Made by a program: the position numbers and the translations under genes. A stretch of 35,066 nucleotides of DNA, from the NCBI GenBank assembly GCA_002050435.1, contig MWYV01000065.1:1-35066 (forward strand), given 5' to 3'. Within the stretch, counting starts at the first letter, position 1; every line of letters starts with the position of its first letter. The stretch is from Chitinophagales bacterium 33-2 (lineage in GTDB: Bacteria; Bacteroidota; Bacteroidia; Chitinophagales; Chitinophagaceae). The notes under the pieces were generated by a model, which saw only the letters and a program-made list of their open reading frames with translations, made no database searches and was not told the origin of the DNA. Positions 1 to 8,581 of this stretch are shown one piece after another.

Positions 1-1199
1 TTGGCGAAGTAACGTCAGATAAATTACTGAGTTTTTACATTCATGGTACACTGGAGGCCCAGTTGCCCGCCGATGAACTGGTTTTGGGTGGTGGTGCACC
101 GCAATACGACAGGGAATACAAAAGACCTGCTTATTTCGATGAGATAGAAAAATTCAATGCAGTTGATGTTCCGGTACCAGAGGATCTGAAGGGTTTGGCT
201 AAAAACCTGGTACAACTTCCAACGATAGCTTCAAAAAGATGGATATATAATCAGTACGACAGTATGGTAGGCACTGTAAACGCATCTACAAACGCGCCTG
301 CTGATGCTGCCGTTGTTTTGGTGCATGAAACCGGAAAGGCACTGGCGATTACGGTTGATGTTAACAGCAGGTATGTACATGCAGATCCCTATAAAGGCGC
401 AATGATCGCCGTTGCCGAAGCTGCAAGAAATATAGTTTGTACAGGTGGTATTCCTTTGGGTGTAACCAATTGTTTAAATTTTGGAAATCCGTTTGACCCT
501 GAAGTATATTACCAGTTTGTGCATGCGATAAAAGGGATGGGCGAAGCCTGTTTAAAATTCAATACGCCTGTAACGGGTGGAAATGTGAGCTTTTATAACC
601 AGAATCCTGATGGCCCTGTTTTTCCAACACCAACGATTGGAATGGTAGGATTGATCAATGATCCTTCACGCAGCATGACGATGAGTTTTAAAAATGAAGG
701 CGATCTTTTATTTATTCTTGGACCAGTGAACGATGACATCCATTGCTCTGAATATCTAAACAAATTAATGGGTGTTGCATATTCCCCGGCACCCTATTTT
801 AATTTGGAGGAAGAATGGACGATACAGCAGAAATTGTCTGAATTAATTCGAAAAGGACTGGTAAATGCTGCACATGATATCAGCGAAGGCGGACTTTTTG
901 TTGCCCTCTGCGAAAGTGGATTTTATAATGATCTGGGTTTTGCTGTGCACTCCATTCCGGGCATACGAAAAGATGCTTTTTTATTTGGCGAGGGACAAAG
1001 CCGGATATTGGTTACAGTTGCTCCTTCAAATGCGGAAGACTTTAAAAACACGGTAAAAGAGCTTCCTTTTTATGAAATAGGGAAGGTACAAAAAGACAGC
1101 ATCACCATTGACGGAGCCAACTGGGGACCGATAGTTGATTGGAAGATTGCATATAATACTGCATTGGAAATTATGCTTGGCGGGCATATGGTTGCATAG
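1..1199 (+). CDS. purL: Phosphoribosylformylglycinamidine synthase, C-terminal part (partial)
   Basis: PurL makes FGAM from FGAR, glutamine and ATP in purine synthesis. Only the last 399 codons are present: the frame is open from base 3 to the window edge, so the TTG at 63 is internal and not a start. Visible motifs are RYVYxDP-like RYVHADPYKG, then the AIRS-type stretch AVAEAARNIVCTGGIPLGVT, the NFGNP motif, TGGNVSFYN, PTPTIGMVGLI and the C-terminal AIRS-C signature HDISEGGLFVALCESG. These order as in the second half of small-type (about 740-residue) PurL proteins that work with separate PurQ and PurS. No glutaminase domain follows before the stop, which fits the small type. The next gene, pyrG, also makes nucleotides but lies 325 bases away. 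Confidence 0.95.
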   Translation, partial: GEVTSDKLLSFYIHGTLEAQLPADELVLGGGAPQYDREYKRPAYFDEIEKFNAVDVPVPEDLKGLAKNLVQLPTIASKRWIYNQYDSMVGTVNASTNAPADAAVVLVHETGKALAITVDVNSRYVHADPYKGAMIAVAEAARNIVCTGGIPLGVTNCLNFGNPFDPEVYYQFVHAIKGMGEACLKFNTPVTGGNVSFYNQNPDGPVFPTPTIGMVGLINDPSRSMTMSFKNEGDLLFILGPVNDDIHCSEYLNKLMGVAYSPAPYFNLEEEWTIQQKLSELIRKGLVNAAHDISEGGLFVALCESGFYNDLGFAVHSIPGIRKDAFLFGEGQSRILVTVAPSNAEDFKNTVKELPFYEIGKVQKDSITIDGANWGPIVDWKIAYNTALEIMLGGHMVA

Positions 1200-1327
1200 G
1201 TTGCTTTTAGTAAATAAACTTTCATATTACCCTACCAAACCTCCAAACCCATCCTCTCGTATTTACAAAGGCTATCCAATCAGCATCCCTTGCTGGATAG
1301 CAAAATCGAACTGGTTAGTAATGATGT

Positions 1328-1477
1328 TCAGGCTTTTTCCACAACCTTGTTAAAACCTTTATAACCACCCCAAATTTTACTTAGGTTTGCATGACCTCCC
1401 GGAAGTTTTTGACCATTCCGCTGGTCATACGTGATACGGTAGCCGTTGATCGTGACCCGAACTAAAGATCCGGCCAA
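1328..1477 (-). pseudogene. Possible remnant of a minus-strand gene (49 codons)
   Basis: The purL-pyrG gap (1200-1524) is otherwise empty except for an 8-bp inverted repeat (GCTATCCA 1271-1278, TGGATAGC 1294-1301, 15-base loop). Within it a minus-strand frame reads from a TTG at 1475-1477 to a TGA at 1328-1330. Its translation looks protein-like: it includes VRVTINGYRITYDQRNGQK and LPGGHANLSKIWGG. The frame is closed by a TGA 18 bases above the TTG, so it is at most a fragment. I do not recognise the family; the short basic Gly/His end resembles tails of larger secreted or toxin-like proteins, but that is a guess. It could also be a chance frame. Confidence 0.22.
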
Positions 1478-1524
1478 TGCCCATCTCCAGGTTCATTCAG
1501 CAATAAACAAGAACAATTGAATTT

Positions 1525-3174
1525 ATGGCCAAGTATATTTTTGTTACCGGTGGTGTAACTTCTTCATTAGGAAAAGGCATTATTGCCGCTTCATTAGCAA
1601 AACTGTTACAGGCAAGAGGTTTGCGTGTGACCATTCAAAAACTCGATCCATATATCAATGTGGATCCGGGAACTTTAAACCCTTACGAACACGGCGAATG
1701 TTTTGTAACAGAAGATGGTGCGGAAACCGATCTGGATCTTGGTCATTACGAAAGATTTCTCAACATCTTTACTTCCCAGGCAAATAATGTGACTACTGGT
1801 AAGATCTACCAGACCGTAATCAACAAAGAAAGAGAAGGCGCTTATCTTGGTAAAACCGTTCAGGTGATCCCTCATATCACCGATGAAATTAAAAGAAGGA
1901 TGTTGTTGCTTGGCCAGCAAAATGAATTTGACATCATTATTTCTGAGATCGGGGGAACGGTTGGTGATATTGAATCTTTGCCTTACATAGAAGCCATCCG
2001 CCAGCTACAATGGGAATTGCCTGATGAAGACCTGCTGGTGGTTCACCTTACTTTGATACCTTATTTAAAAGCCGCCAGGGAATTGAAAACAAAACCAACG
2101 CAGCACTCCGTAAAAATGCTGAGTGAAAGCGGAGTGTTTCCCGACGTAATTGTTTGCAGAACAGAAGAGCCACTCAATCAGGAAATCAAAAGGAAGATTG
2201 CCCTTTTTTGTAACGTAAAAGCTGAAGCAGTAATTGAAGCACCCGATGCAAGTACCATATATGAAGTGCCTTTACTGATGATGAATGAAAAGCTTGATCT
2301 CATCGTATTGAAAAAATTGAACATTACTGAATTCAGCGAGCCTGATCTTTCACGCTGGAAAGAATTTCTTGATAAACTGAAATATCCTAAAGCCAGGATC
2401 AACATCGGGCTGATTGGAAAATATGTTGAACTGCAGGATGCTTACAAATCCATCCTCGAATCTTTTGTTCATGCGGGTGCAGTGAATGAATGCAAAGTGC
2501 AGGTAATCCCCATTCACTCTGAATTTATTACACCTGAAAATGTTTCTGATAAACTGAAAAACCTGGACGGCTTATTGGTTGCCCCGGGATTCGGCTACCG
2601 TGGTATTGAAGGAAAGATCACGGCTGTAAAATTTGCACGCGAATCTGGATTGCCTTTCTTTGGAATATGCCTTGGAATGCAAATGGCGGTGATCGAATAT
2701 GGCCGTAATGTGCTGGGTATAACAAATGCCCAGTCAACAGAAACCGATCCTGAAACTTCCGAACCCGTTATCGACATGATGGAAGAACAAAAAAAGATCA
2801 CGGCAAAAGGGGGTACCATGCGCCTGGGATCATACCCTTGCAATATCAAACCCGGGACAGTTGCTTTTAAAATTTATGGAAGCCCGGTGATCAACGAAAG
2901 ACACAGGCACCGCTATGAATTCAATAACAGGTACCTGCAACAATTTGAATCCGGTGGCATGACCGCCAGCGGGCTAAACCCGGAAACAGGGCTCGTGGAG
3001 ATCATGGAAATTGAAGCACACCCGTTTTTTGTTGGTTGCCAGTTTCACCCTGAATTAAAAAGTTCTGTTGAAAACCCTCATCCTTTATTTATACATTTTG
3101 TAGCTGCAGCAAAGGCCCATAATGAAAAAAAACAGGCAACGCCCAATCCTTTGTTGCAAAGTGAAATGACCTGA
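1525..3174 (+). CDS. pyrG: CTP synthase
   Basis: Converts UTP to CTP with ATP and glutamine (pyrimidine synthesis, cytosol). The 549 residues match the usual full length. The N-terminal synthetase domain (about 1-270) starts with the P-loop TGGVTSSLGKGI (8-19) and has the conserved QKLDPYINVDPGTLNP (38-53) and EIGGTVGDIES (141-151). The C-terminal class I glutaminase domain (about 290-535) shows GFGYRG (355-360), nucleophile Cys382 in GICLGMQ, and His508 and Glu510 in QFHPE. ATG 1525 is the natural start because the P-loop follows at once. The last 15 residues are a short Gln/Pro/Asn tail. It is transcribed alone or with yidC, though yidC has its own promoter box. Confidence 0.97.
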   Translation: MAKYIFVTGGVTSSLGKGIIAASLAKLLQARGLRVTIQKLDPYINVDPGTLNPYEHGECFVTEDGAETDLDLGHYERFLNIFTSQANNVTTGKIYQTVINKEREGAYLGKTVQVIPHITDEIKRRMLLLGQQNEFDIIISEIGGTVGDIESLPYIEAIRQLQWELPDEDLLVVHLTLIPYLKAARELKTKPTQHSVKMLSESGVFPDVIVCRTEEPLNQEIKRKIALFCNVKAEAVIEAPDASTIYEVPLLMMNEKLDLIVLKKLNITEFSEPDLSRWKEFLDKLKYPKARINIGLIGKYVELQDAYKSILESFVHAGAVNECKVQVIPIHSEFITPENVSDKLKNLDGLLVAPGFGYRGIEGKITAVKFARESGLPFFGICLGMQMAVIEYGRNVLGITNAQSTETDPETSEPVIDMMEEQKKITAKGGTMRLGSYPCNIKPGTVAFKIYGSPVINERHRHRYEFNNRYLQQFESGGMTASGLNPETGLVEIMEIEAHPFFVGCQFHPELKSSVENPHPLFIHFVAAAKAHNEKKQATPNPLLQSEMT

Positions 3175-3214
3175 TCGGGCTTCAGTTTCCTTCATGAATC
3201 TTGTAGCTTCTGCC

Positions 3215-3222
3215 TATCTTTG
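3215..3222 (+). promoter_or_regulatory. Bacteroidota -7 promoter box upstream of yidC
   Basis: TATCTTTG fits the TAnnTTTG -7 consensus used by the primary sigma factor of Bacteroidota. It lies 53 bases before the ATG of yidC. I see no good -33 TTTG at the expected distance. The following bases GCGGCC are shared with the comA promoter. Confidence 0.5.
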
Positions 3223-3275
3223 CGGCCTTTAAAAGCCCGGTAAGCAGAGGTTTATTGGCAAAAAAACCCCATCAG

Positions 3276-5102
3276 ATGAATTTTGACCGCAATACTGTTA
3301 TTGGTTTTCTTTTTCTTGCCGTGTTATTCATGGGCTATTTTTACTTCAACAGCCAGCAACAGCAGGCCCACCTGAAAGACAAATTACGCCAGGACTCAAT
3401 TGCACAGGCCAGTCAGCCACCGGTTCATATTTCACCAAGTCAGGATAGTCTGAACCAGGATACTGTTTCGCAACTTTTACCGGGAGGAGAATTTCAGCAA
3501 TTTGGCCGCGGAACCGAACAACTTACCACGGTTGAAAACAATCTGATGAAAATTGTTTTTTCCAACCGTGGTGGCCAGCCAAAATCTGTTGAATTAAAAA
3601 ACTTTAAAGCGCCAGACAGCTCGAATGTTAAACTGGCTTCCAGTGATTTTGACCAGGTAAATTATACCATTGTTCCTGCTCCCAATACTACAGCACAGGT
3701 AAGCAGTTTATATTTCCAGGGTGGAGCACCCGTCAAAAATGCAGATGGTTCCACTACCATTTCCTACTCATTGCCTGCTGAAGGCAAGTCAATCGTTCAC
3801 CAGTTTATTGTAAGGCCTGAAAACTACATGATCGATTTTAATATTCTGATCAATGGAGTCAGTCAGCTGTTTACGAATAACACCATGAATCTTGTATGGC
3901 AGAATAAGGCCGTTCGTTTGCAAAAAGATCTTTCTTATGAAAAACAGCAGTCGCAGGTGAGTTATATGGTAGATGACGACTATGATTTCACTTCTTCCAT
4001 GAGTTCAGACCGCGAAGAATTTACCAAACAGGTAAGCTGGGTAGGTGTAAAGCAACAGTTCTTTAATTCCACCATCATTGCTAAAAACAAGTTTTCTTCC
4101 GGAATGGTGGAATGGACCGCTCCACCTGAAAACGACCAGAATACAATTGTACAGGCAACCGCACATTTGAAATATGCATTGCCTGCCACTAGTGAAGCTT
4201 CGATTCCTTTAGCGCTGTATTACGGGCCTACTGATTATAAGACCTTGAAGCAGTATGGGAATGATATGGAGAATATGGTGAACCTGGGCAGCGGTGTTTT
4301 TGCTTTTGTAAAATATATCAACCGGCTCATCATCCTTCCTGTTTTCGATTTTTTAAGAACACTGACCTCCAATTATGGTATCGTGATCTTATTGCTCACA
4401 CTATTTATTCGTTTATTGATTTCTCCACTCACCTATAAAAGTTACCTGAGTGGGGCGAAGATGAAAGCTTTACGCCCCGAGATCGAACAATTGAAGATGA
4501 AGTATGGTACCGACCAGCAGCAGATCAGCATGGAGCAAATGCGTTTATTCAGGGAAGCAGGCGTAAATCCTTTGGGTGGATGCATCCCGGGTTTACTGCA
4601 AATCCCGATCTTTTTTGCTCTTTATAGTTTCTTCAATGCCAATGTTGCCTTAAGAGGAGAAAATTTTCTTTGGGCAGATGACCTTTCACAATACGATTCC
4701 ATTTTGGACTTTAGTTTCAACATCCCATTGTTTGGCGATCACCTGAGTTTATTTACCTTGCTGGCCGTATTTACCAGTTTTCTGATTTCGATTTATAGTA
4801 TGAGTCTCACACCAGACCAGAGCAACCCGGTGCTGAAATACATGCCTTATTTCTTCCCGATCATTTTATTATTTGTTTTTAACAGTTTGCCTGCCGGACT
4901 TACCTGGTATTATACGGTTTCAAATATCATCACACTGATCCTTCAGTTCATCATTCAGAATTATATCATTAACCACGATAAGATCCTTGCCAACATTGAG
5001 TCGAACCGGAAAAAACCGAAGACAAAATCTAAATGGCAGGAAAAAATCGAACAAATGCAGGAACAACAAAAGAACATGCAGAGCAGTCAAAAAAGAAAAT
5101 AA
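3276..5102 (+). CDS. yidC: Membrane protein insertase YidC
   Basis: Inserts and folds inner-membrane proteins, alone or with SecYEG. I chose ATG 3276 (608 residues) over the in-frame TTG at 3255, because the family starts with a short MxxDRNTxIGF segment directly before the first membrane helix, as in MNFDRNTVIGFLFLAVLFMG here. A Gln-rich linker and a long periplasmic beta domain (roughly 90-340) follow. The conserved five-helix insertase core starts near FVKYINRLIILPVFDFLR and includes GIVILLLTLFIRLLISPLT, with the basic residue of the hydrophilic groove. The core continues through GCIPGLLQIPIFFALYSFFN and LPAGLTWYYTVSNIITL. The tail is Lys/Gln-rich, as expected for ribosome contact. A terminator follows at once. 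Confidence 0.97.
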   Translation: MNFDRNTVIGFLFLAVLFMGYFYFNSQQQQAHLKDKLRQDSIAQASQPPVHISPSQDSLNQDTVSQLLPGGEFQQFGRGTEQLTTVENNLMKIVFSNRGGQPKSVELKNFKAPDSSNVKLASSDFDQVNYTIVPAPNTTAQVSSLYFQGGAPVKNADGSTTISYSLPAEGKSIVHQFIVRPENYMIDFNILINGVSQLFTNNTMNLVWQNKAVRLQKDLSYEKQQSQVSYMVDDDYDFTSSMSSDREEFTKQVSWVGVKQQFFNSTIIAKNKFSSGMVEWTAPPENDQNTIVQATAHLKYALPATSEASIPLALYYGPTDYKTLKQYGNDMENMVNLGSGVFAFVKYINRLIILPVFDFLRTLTSNYGIVILLLTLFIRLLISPLTYKSYLSGAKMKALRPEIEQLKMKYGTDQQQISMEQMRLFREAGVNPLGGCIPGLLQIPIFFALYSFFNANVALRGENFLWADDLSQYDSILDFSFNIPLFGDHLSLFTLLAVFTSFLISIYSMSLTPDQSNPVLKYMPYFFPIILLFVFNSLPAGLTWYYTVSNIITLILQFIIQNYIINHDKILANIESNRKKPKTKSKWQEKIEQMQEQQKNMQSSQKRK

Positions 5103-5112
5103 TTAACATTTG

Positions 5113-5139
5113 ATCCCGCTTATTTCAGGCGGGATTTTT
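5113..5139 (+). terminator. Rho-independent terminator of yidC
   Basis: Perfect 7-bp stem ATCCCGC (5113-5119) and GCGGGAT (5129-5135) with a 9-base loop, then a run of five T. It lies 10 bases after the yidC stop. Confidence 0.9.
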
Positions 5140-5193
5140 AGTTAGACAACTAATAGTGATATTTGACTCGTCTAAGGAACGTTAATCAACATT

Positions 5194-5850
5194 ATGAAAA
5201 AGCTAGTTTACCTATTGGTTTTAATATTTACGGTGCAAATGTCAGCAACTGCCCAGAAGAAATTTTCTGAAGGAACGTTGTATTACGATATCGTGATCAA
5301 CACAGGGACAGACAAAACCCAGAATGCTGATTTCCTGGATGGTGCAACAAGTGCCGTTTACATCAAAGGGGCGAGGAGCCGTACGGAAATGGTGAGCCCT
5401 TTAGGAACCCAGTCTACAATTGTTGATGGTACAAAAAACCAGATCGTGATCTTAAAAGAATATGGAGAGCAGAAATTTATGATCAACCTGACTCCTGAAA
5501 ACTGGAAAGACGCGAATAAGAAATTTGAGAATATAAAATTTACTACTGATCCTTCTGCCACCAAAACCATACTTGGATATAAATGCGCGAAAGCAGTGGG
5601 GATCCTCGAAGATGGCAGCAGTTTTACCGTCTGGTATACTACAGACCTGACAACAGATAATAAAGACTTTCAGTATGCTACAAGGAATCTTCCCGGGGTT
5701 GCGCTGGAATATGAAACTACCATGGAAAATTTAAAAGTTACTTATACTGTTTCCAGGATCAGTTTCAGCCCGGTACCTGCAGCAAAGTTTGATATCCCCA
5801 AATCAGGGTACAGGATCATGAATTACGAGCAAAGCAGGAAAACAGACTAA
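5194..5850 (+). CDS. Secreted GLPGLI/DUF4412-like protein
   Basis: A 218-residue exported protein of unknown role. Residues 1-20 form a signal peptide (KK, then LVYLLVLIFTVQMSATA before QKK). The body starts with FSEGTLYYDIV, typical of a beta-rich periplasmic domain. Near residues 125-175 it has the pattern ILGYKCAKAVGILEDGSSF, then VWYTTDL and the NLPGVALEYE block. These correspond to the IxGYxCxKA and GLPGLI-type blocks of the GLPGLI/DUF4412 group, widespread in Bacteroidota. The assignment rests on these blocks only and the biochemical function is unknown. A TATTTG element about 30 bases above the ATG is a weak promoter match. Its 3' end overlaps the convergent gene at 5847 by 4 bases. 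Confidence 0.75.
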   Translation: MKKLVYLLVLIFTVQMSATAQKKFSEGTLYYDIVINTGTDKTQNADFLDGATSAVYIKGARSRTEMVSPLGTQSTIVDGTKNQIVILKEYGEQKFMINLTPENWKDANKKFENIKFTTDPSATKTILGYKCAKAVGILEDGSSFTVWYTTDLTTDNKDFQYATRNLPGVALEYETTMENLKVTYTVSRISFSPVPAAKFDIPKSGYRIMNYEQSRKTD

Positions 5851-6188
5851 CGGGAAGGGTTGAATTTGATCTTATCAAGTAAAACCCTCTTTTTCAAAGG
5901 CAGTACATAGGTAGCATTTCCTTTCTGAAAGGTAGTTACCGCATTGATCATGATAAACTTCTTCTCTGGAGCAATATTTAAAATATGATTGCTTCTGTAA
6001 TTATAACCAGTTCTCAGGGAAAAAGTTTTAGAGGAAAGAGCAGAAGTTTTAGACGGAGTAGGTGTGGTGGTTTTATTATAGCTACCATCACCAAGTGTTG
6101 CAAAAGCCGCAAATGACAATGAAACGCAAATAACCGTAGCTATTTTTCTTTTTATTATACACCTGAATATGGTTGAATTGAGCTTCAT
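5847..6188 (-). CDS. Small exported protein of unknown function
   Basis: A 113-residue protein that I do not recognise. The N-terminus (KRKIATVICVSLSFAAFATLG) looks like a signal peptide with a rather long polar lead. A Thr/Ser/Pro-rich linker follows, then a short domain with SLRTGYNYRSNHIL and a basic end (LPLKKRVLLDKIKFNPSR). It has its own -7 box only 7 bases before the ATG, which supports it as a real gene and suggests a leaderless or near-leaderless message. Its stop overlaps the end of the preceding plus-strand gene. Confidence 0.55.
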   Translation of the reverse strand: MKLNSTIFRCIIKRKIATVICVSLSFAAFATLGDGSYNKTTTPTPSKTSALSSKTFSLRTGYNYRSNHILNIAPEKKFIMINAVTTFQKGNATYVLPLKKRVLLDKIKFNPSR

Positions 6189-6195
6189 GCTGGCA

Positions 6196-6203
6196 CAAAG
6201 ATA
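6196..6203 (-). promoter_or_regulatory. -7 promoter box of the 113-residue gene
   Basis: On the minus strand the bases read TATCTTTG, a perfect TAnnTTTG match. Seven bases separate it from the ATG at 6188, so transcription would begin at or very near the start codon. Confidence 0.5.
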
Positions 6204-6329
6204 GTTTTAAATATTAACATAATTTCTACCATTCATCCTTTTCTTTTAGTTATTTATTAACGAGTGTGAGGAATAATTGTTGTTTAAACTTGGTAATATT
6301 TAACTGAAAGAATTAATTTGACTAAATAA

Positions 6330-7748
6330 ATGACAAGTGACCCCTACCAGGATAAAGAAAGTATAGATGAGCTTTTGAAGTTATATAATAACCTTAAGAA
6401 TGGTCATGCGGGCATTTTCCTGGAAGAAGATGCATTTGAAAAAATCATAGAATATTATGATGAGCAGGAGGAATTGAGCAAAGCGCTTGAGGCTGCTGAT
6501 ACCTCACTTGAATATTTTCCTTTTTCTGCTCCATTGATGATCAAAAAAGCAGATATTTTGCTTGCTTCCCGTAAATACCTTGATGCGCTGGATTTGCTGG
6601 ACAAAGCAGAATTATTCGATGCGAGTGATATCAACCTTTACATCCTGAAAACAGATGCTTTTCTAGCTATGGATATGCAGGAAAGAGCAGTTGAATTACT
6701 GGAAAAAGCGGTCAGTTCATTTGAAGGAGAAGAAAAGGTAGAACTACTTTTTGAACTGGCAGATGTATATGATGATTATGAAGAATTTGATAAGGTTTTT
6801 GATTGTTTATCCGTTATATTGAAAGAAGAGCCAACGAATGAAGAAGCGCTCTATAAGATCTGTTTCTGGACGGATTTTACCGGCAGGAACGAAGAAAGCA
6901 TTAAAATTCATAAACGGATTATCGATGACTATCCTTTCAGTGAACTTGCCTGGTTCAACCTCGCAGCGGCTTACCAGGGTTTAAAATTGTACGAAAAAGC
7001 CATTGATGCCTACCAGTACGCTTTGGCAATTGATGAAAAGTTTGACTATGCTTACCGGAACCTGGGGGATGCCTACATCAGGGTGAGAAAATACAGGGAA
7101 GCGATAGAGGCCCTGGAAAAGGTGCTGGAATTGTCAAAGCCGGAAGAGGTGATCTATGAAGCCATAGGTCATTGTTACGATCATCTGAAGAATTATGCGC
7201 AGGCAAGATTTCATTACCGTAAAGCCAGTCACCTGAATCCGGAAGACAGCAAACTGTTTTATAAGATCGCTTGTACCTATTATAACGAAAAGCAATACGG
7301 TAGTGCGATAAAACAATTAGAGTCCGCACTGAAGATCCAGAGGATGCAGCCAGAATACAACCTGCTCATGGGTGAATGTAAAATGCAGTTGAATGAAATC
7401 AAGGAGGCAGTTCAATACCTGTCGACCGCGGTAAGGGTGAGGCCTAAGAATATCGCTGGCTGGGAGGCGCTGATCAGGTGTTTGTATAATGCAGGTTTTT
7501 TGTCAGAGGCCCGGCAGCAGGCACTGGCAGCTTTAAGTCATTCCAACGGCAAACCGGTTTTTCTTTTTTACCTCAGTGCCATTCTTTTTTCGATGAATAA
7601 ATCCAAAGAAGCCTTATTGTACCTCGAAAAAGGATTATCCTCAACTACCAGGCACCTCAAAAAATTTGTAGACCTGAATCCATCCATTCTCCGGAACTCT
7701 CAGGTTGTGGATCTCATTGCGCAGTACAAAAGAAACCGCAAAGGATAA
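6330..7748 (+). CDS. Cytoplasmic tetratricopeptide-repeat protein
   Basis: A 472-residue soluble helical repeat protein without signal peptide. The N-terminus is acidic. TPR-type helix pairs are clear from about residue 200 (ELAWFNLAAAYQGLKLYEKA, then IDAYQYALAIDEKFDYAYRN, then LGDAYIRVRKYREAIEALEK). They continue through EAIGHCYDHLKNYAQARFHY, KIACTYYNEKQYGSAIKQLE and LMGECKMQLNEIKEAVQYLS to about 410. Residues 40-190 hold more degenerate repeats. Proteins of this kind scaffold other proteins; the partner cannot be read from the sequence. The next gene, comA, follows after 59 bases but has its own promoter box, so the two need not be one operon. The start is ATG 6330; no Shine-Dalgarno sequence is seen, which is usual here. 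Confidence 0.9.
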   Translation: MTSDPYQDKESIDELLKLYNNLKNGHAGIFLEEDAFEKIIEYYDEQEELSKALEAADTSLEYFPFSAPLMIKKADILLASRKYLDALDLLDKAELFDASDINLYILKTDAFLAMDMQERAVELLEKAVSSFEGEEKVELLFELADVYDDYEEFDKVFDCLSVILKEEPTNEEALYKICFWTDFTGRNEESIKIHKRIIDDYPFSELAWFNLAAAYQGLKLYEKAIDAYQYALAIDEKFDYAYRNLGDAYIRVRKYREAIEALEKVLELSKPEEVIYEAIGHCYDHLKNYAQARFHYRKASHLNPEDSKLFYKIACTYYNEKQYGSAIKQLESALKIQRMQPEYNLLMGECKMQLNEIKEAVQYLSTAVRVRPKNIAGWEALIRCLYNAGFLSEARQQALAALSHSNGKPVFLFYLSAILFSMNKSKEALLYLEKGLSSTTRHLKKFVDLNPSILRNSQVVDLIAQYKRNRKG

Positions 7749-7775
7749 TTCTGGATGGATGACTTTTTACTTTCT

Positions 7776-7783
7776 TATTTTTG
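7776..7783 (+). promoter_or_regulatory. -7 promoter box upstream of comA
   Basis: TATTTTTG matches TAnnTTTG and is followed by CGGCC, as at the yidC promoter. It lies 24 bases before the comA ATG and overlaps the upstream in-frame TTG at 7781, which is why that TTG was rejected as the start. Confidence 0.55.
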
Positions 7784-7807
7784 CGGCCAAATTACAAACG
7801 CCATCTT

Positions 7808-8581
7808 ATGAATTTTAATCTTTCGCAGATTCCGGACCGGTTGTTAAAGTCAAGAACTTCCGGAATTACCATGGTCATGGATAAAGGGCTTAGTGTGAAT
7901 GAAGCGAAAAATTTTCTTAGTGTTTGCCATCCGCACGTAGATATTATAAAGCTGGGATTCGGAACTTCTTTTGTTACACCCAACCTTGAGGAAAAGCTGG
8001 AAGTTTACCGCTCCTTTGAAATTCCAATTTACTTTGGAGGTACCCTTTTTGAAGCCTTCCTGATCAGGAACCAGTTTGATGATTATATTTCTGTGTGTAA
8101 GCAATATGGCATCAGCTATATGGAAGTGAGTGATGGTTCCATTGAAATTCCACATGCAGAAAAGTGTGGCTATATTGAAAAACTTACGCAGCATGGTATT
8201 GTGTTGAGCGAAGTGGGAAGTAAGGATGCCGCTCACATCATACCTCCTTATAAATGGATTGAATTGATGCGTGCGGAATTAAGTGCTGGTTCCACCTATG
8301 TAATTGCAGAAGCACGCGAAGCCGGTAATGTTGGTATTTACCGGGGTAGTGGTGAAGTTAGGGAAGGGCTGGTACAGGAGATCCTTACGCAGATACCTGC
8401 TGAAAAAATTATTTGGGAAGCACCCCAGAAAGCACAACAACTCTATTTTATTGAACTGATTGGTTGCAATGTCAATCTTGGAAATATCGCGCCTACAGAA
8501 GTCATTCCACTTGAAACCATGCGTATCGGGCTGCGTGGGGATACATTTCATCTTTACCTGAACAAGGAAAATGCAGGATGA
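7808..8581 (+). CDS. comA: Phosphosulfolactate synthase
   Basis: Adds sulfite to phosphoenolpyruvate to give (2R)-3-phosphosulfolactate. The reaction is known from methanogen coenzyme M synthesis, and a homologue acts in Bacillus spore sulfolactate formation. From ATG 7808 the protein has 257 residues, the usual length of this TIM-barrel family. Signature stretches in order are GITMVMDKGL, VDIIKLGFGTS, PIYFGGTLFE, YMEVSDGSIEIP, SEVGSKD, STYVIAEAREAGNVGIYRG, IIWEAPQKAQQLYFI and NVNLGNIAPTEVIPLETMR, with GLRGDTFHLYL at the end. Bacteroidota make no coenzyme M; a link to sulfonate metabolites or sulfonolipids is inference. Its stop overlaps the aroE start by 4 bases (ATGA), so the two are probably translated together. 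Confidence 0.92.
   Translation: MNFNLSQIPDRLLKSRTSGITMVMDKGLSVNEAKNFLSVCHPHVDIIKLGFGTSFVTPNLEEKLEVYRSFEIPIYFGGTLFEAFLIRNQFDDYISVCKQYGISYMEVSDGSIEIPHAEKCGYIEKLTQHGIVLSEVGSKDAAHIIPPYKWIELMRAELSAGSTYVIAEAREAGNVGIYRGSGEVREGLVQEILTQIPAEKIIWEAPQKAQQLYFIELIGCNVNLGNIAPTEVIPLETMRIGLRGDTFHLYLNKENAG

Noticed and set aside
865..1056. Second frame inside purL
   Set aside because: It is a shadow frame in a well-conserved gene.
3176..3239. CGGGCTT and AAGCCCG inverted repeat around the yidC promoter box
   Set aside because: The arms are 50 bases apart and short; probably chance.
3255..3275. TTG start for yidC
   Set aside because: It adds AKKPHQ before the family-typical MNFDRNTVIGF start; ATG 3276 is better.
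7078..7329. Minus-strand frames inside the TPR gene
   Set aside because: Shadow frames of a clear repeat protein, without start or promoter signals.
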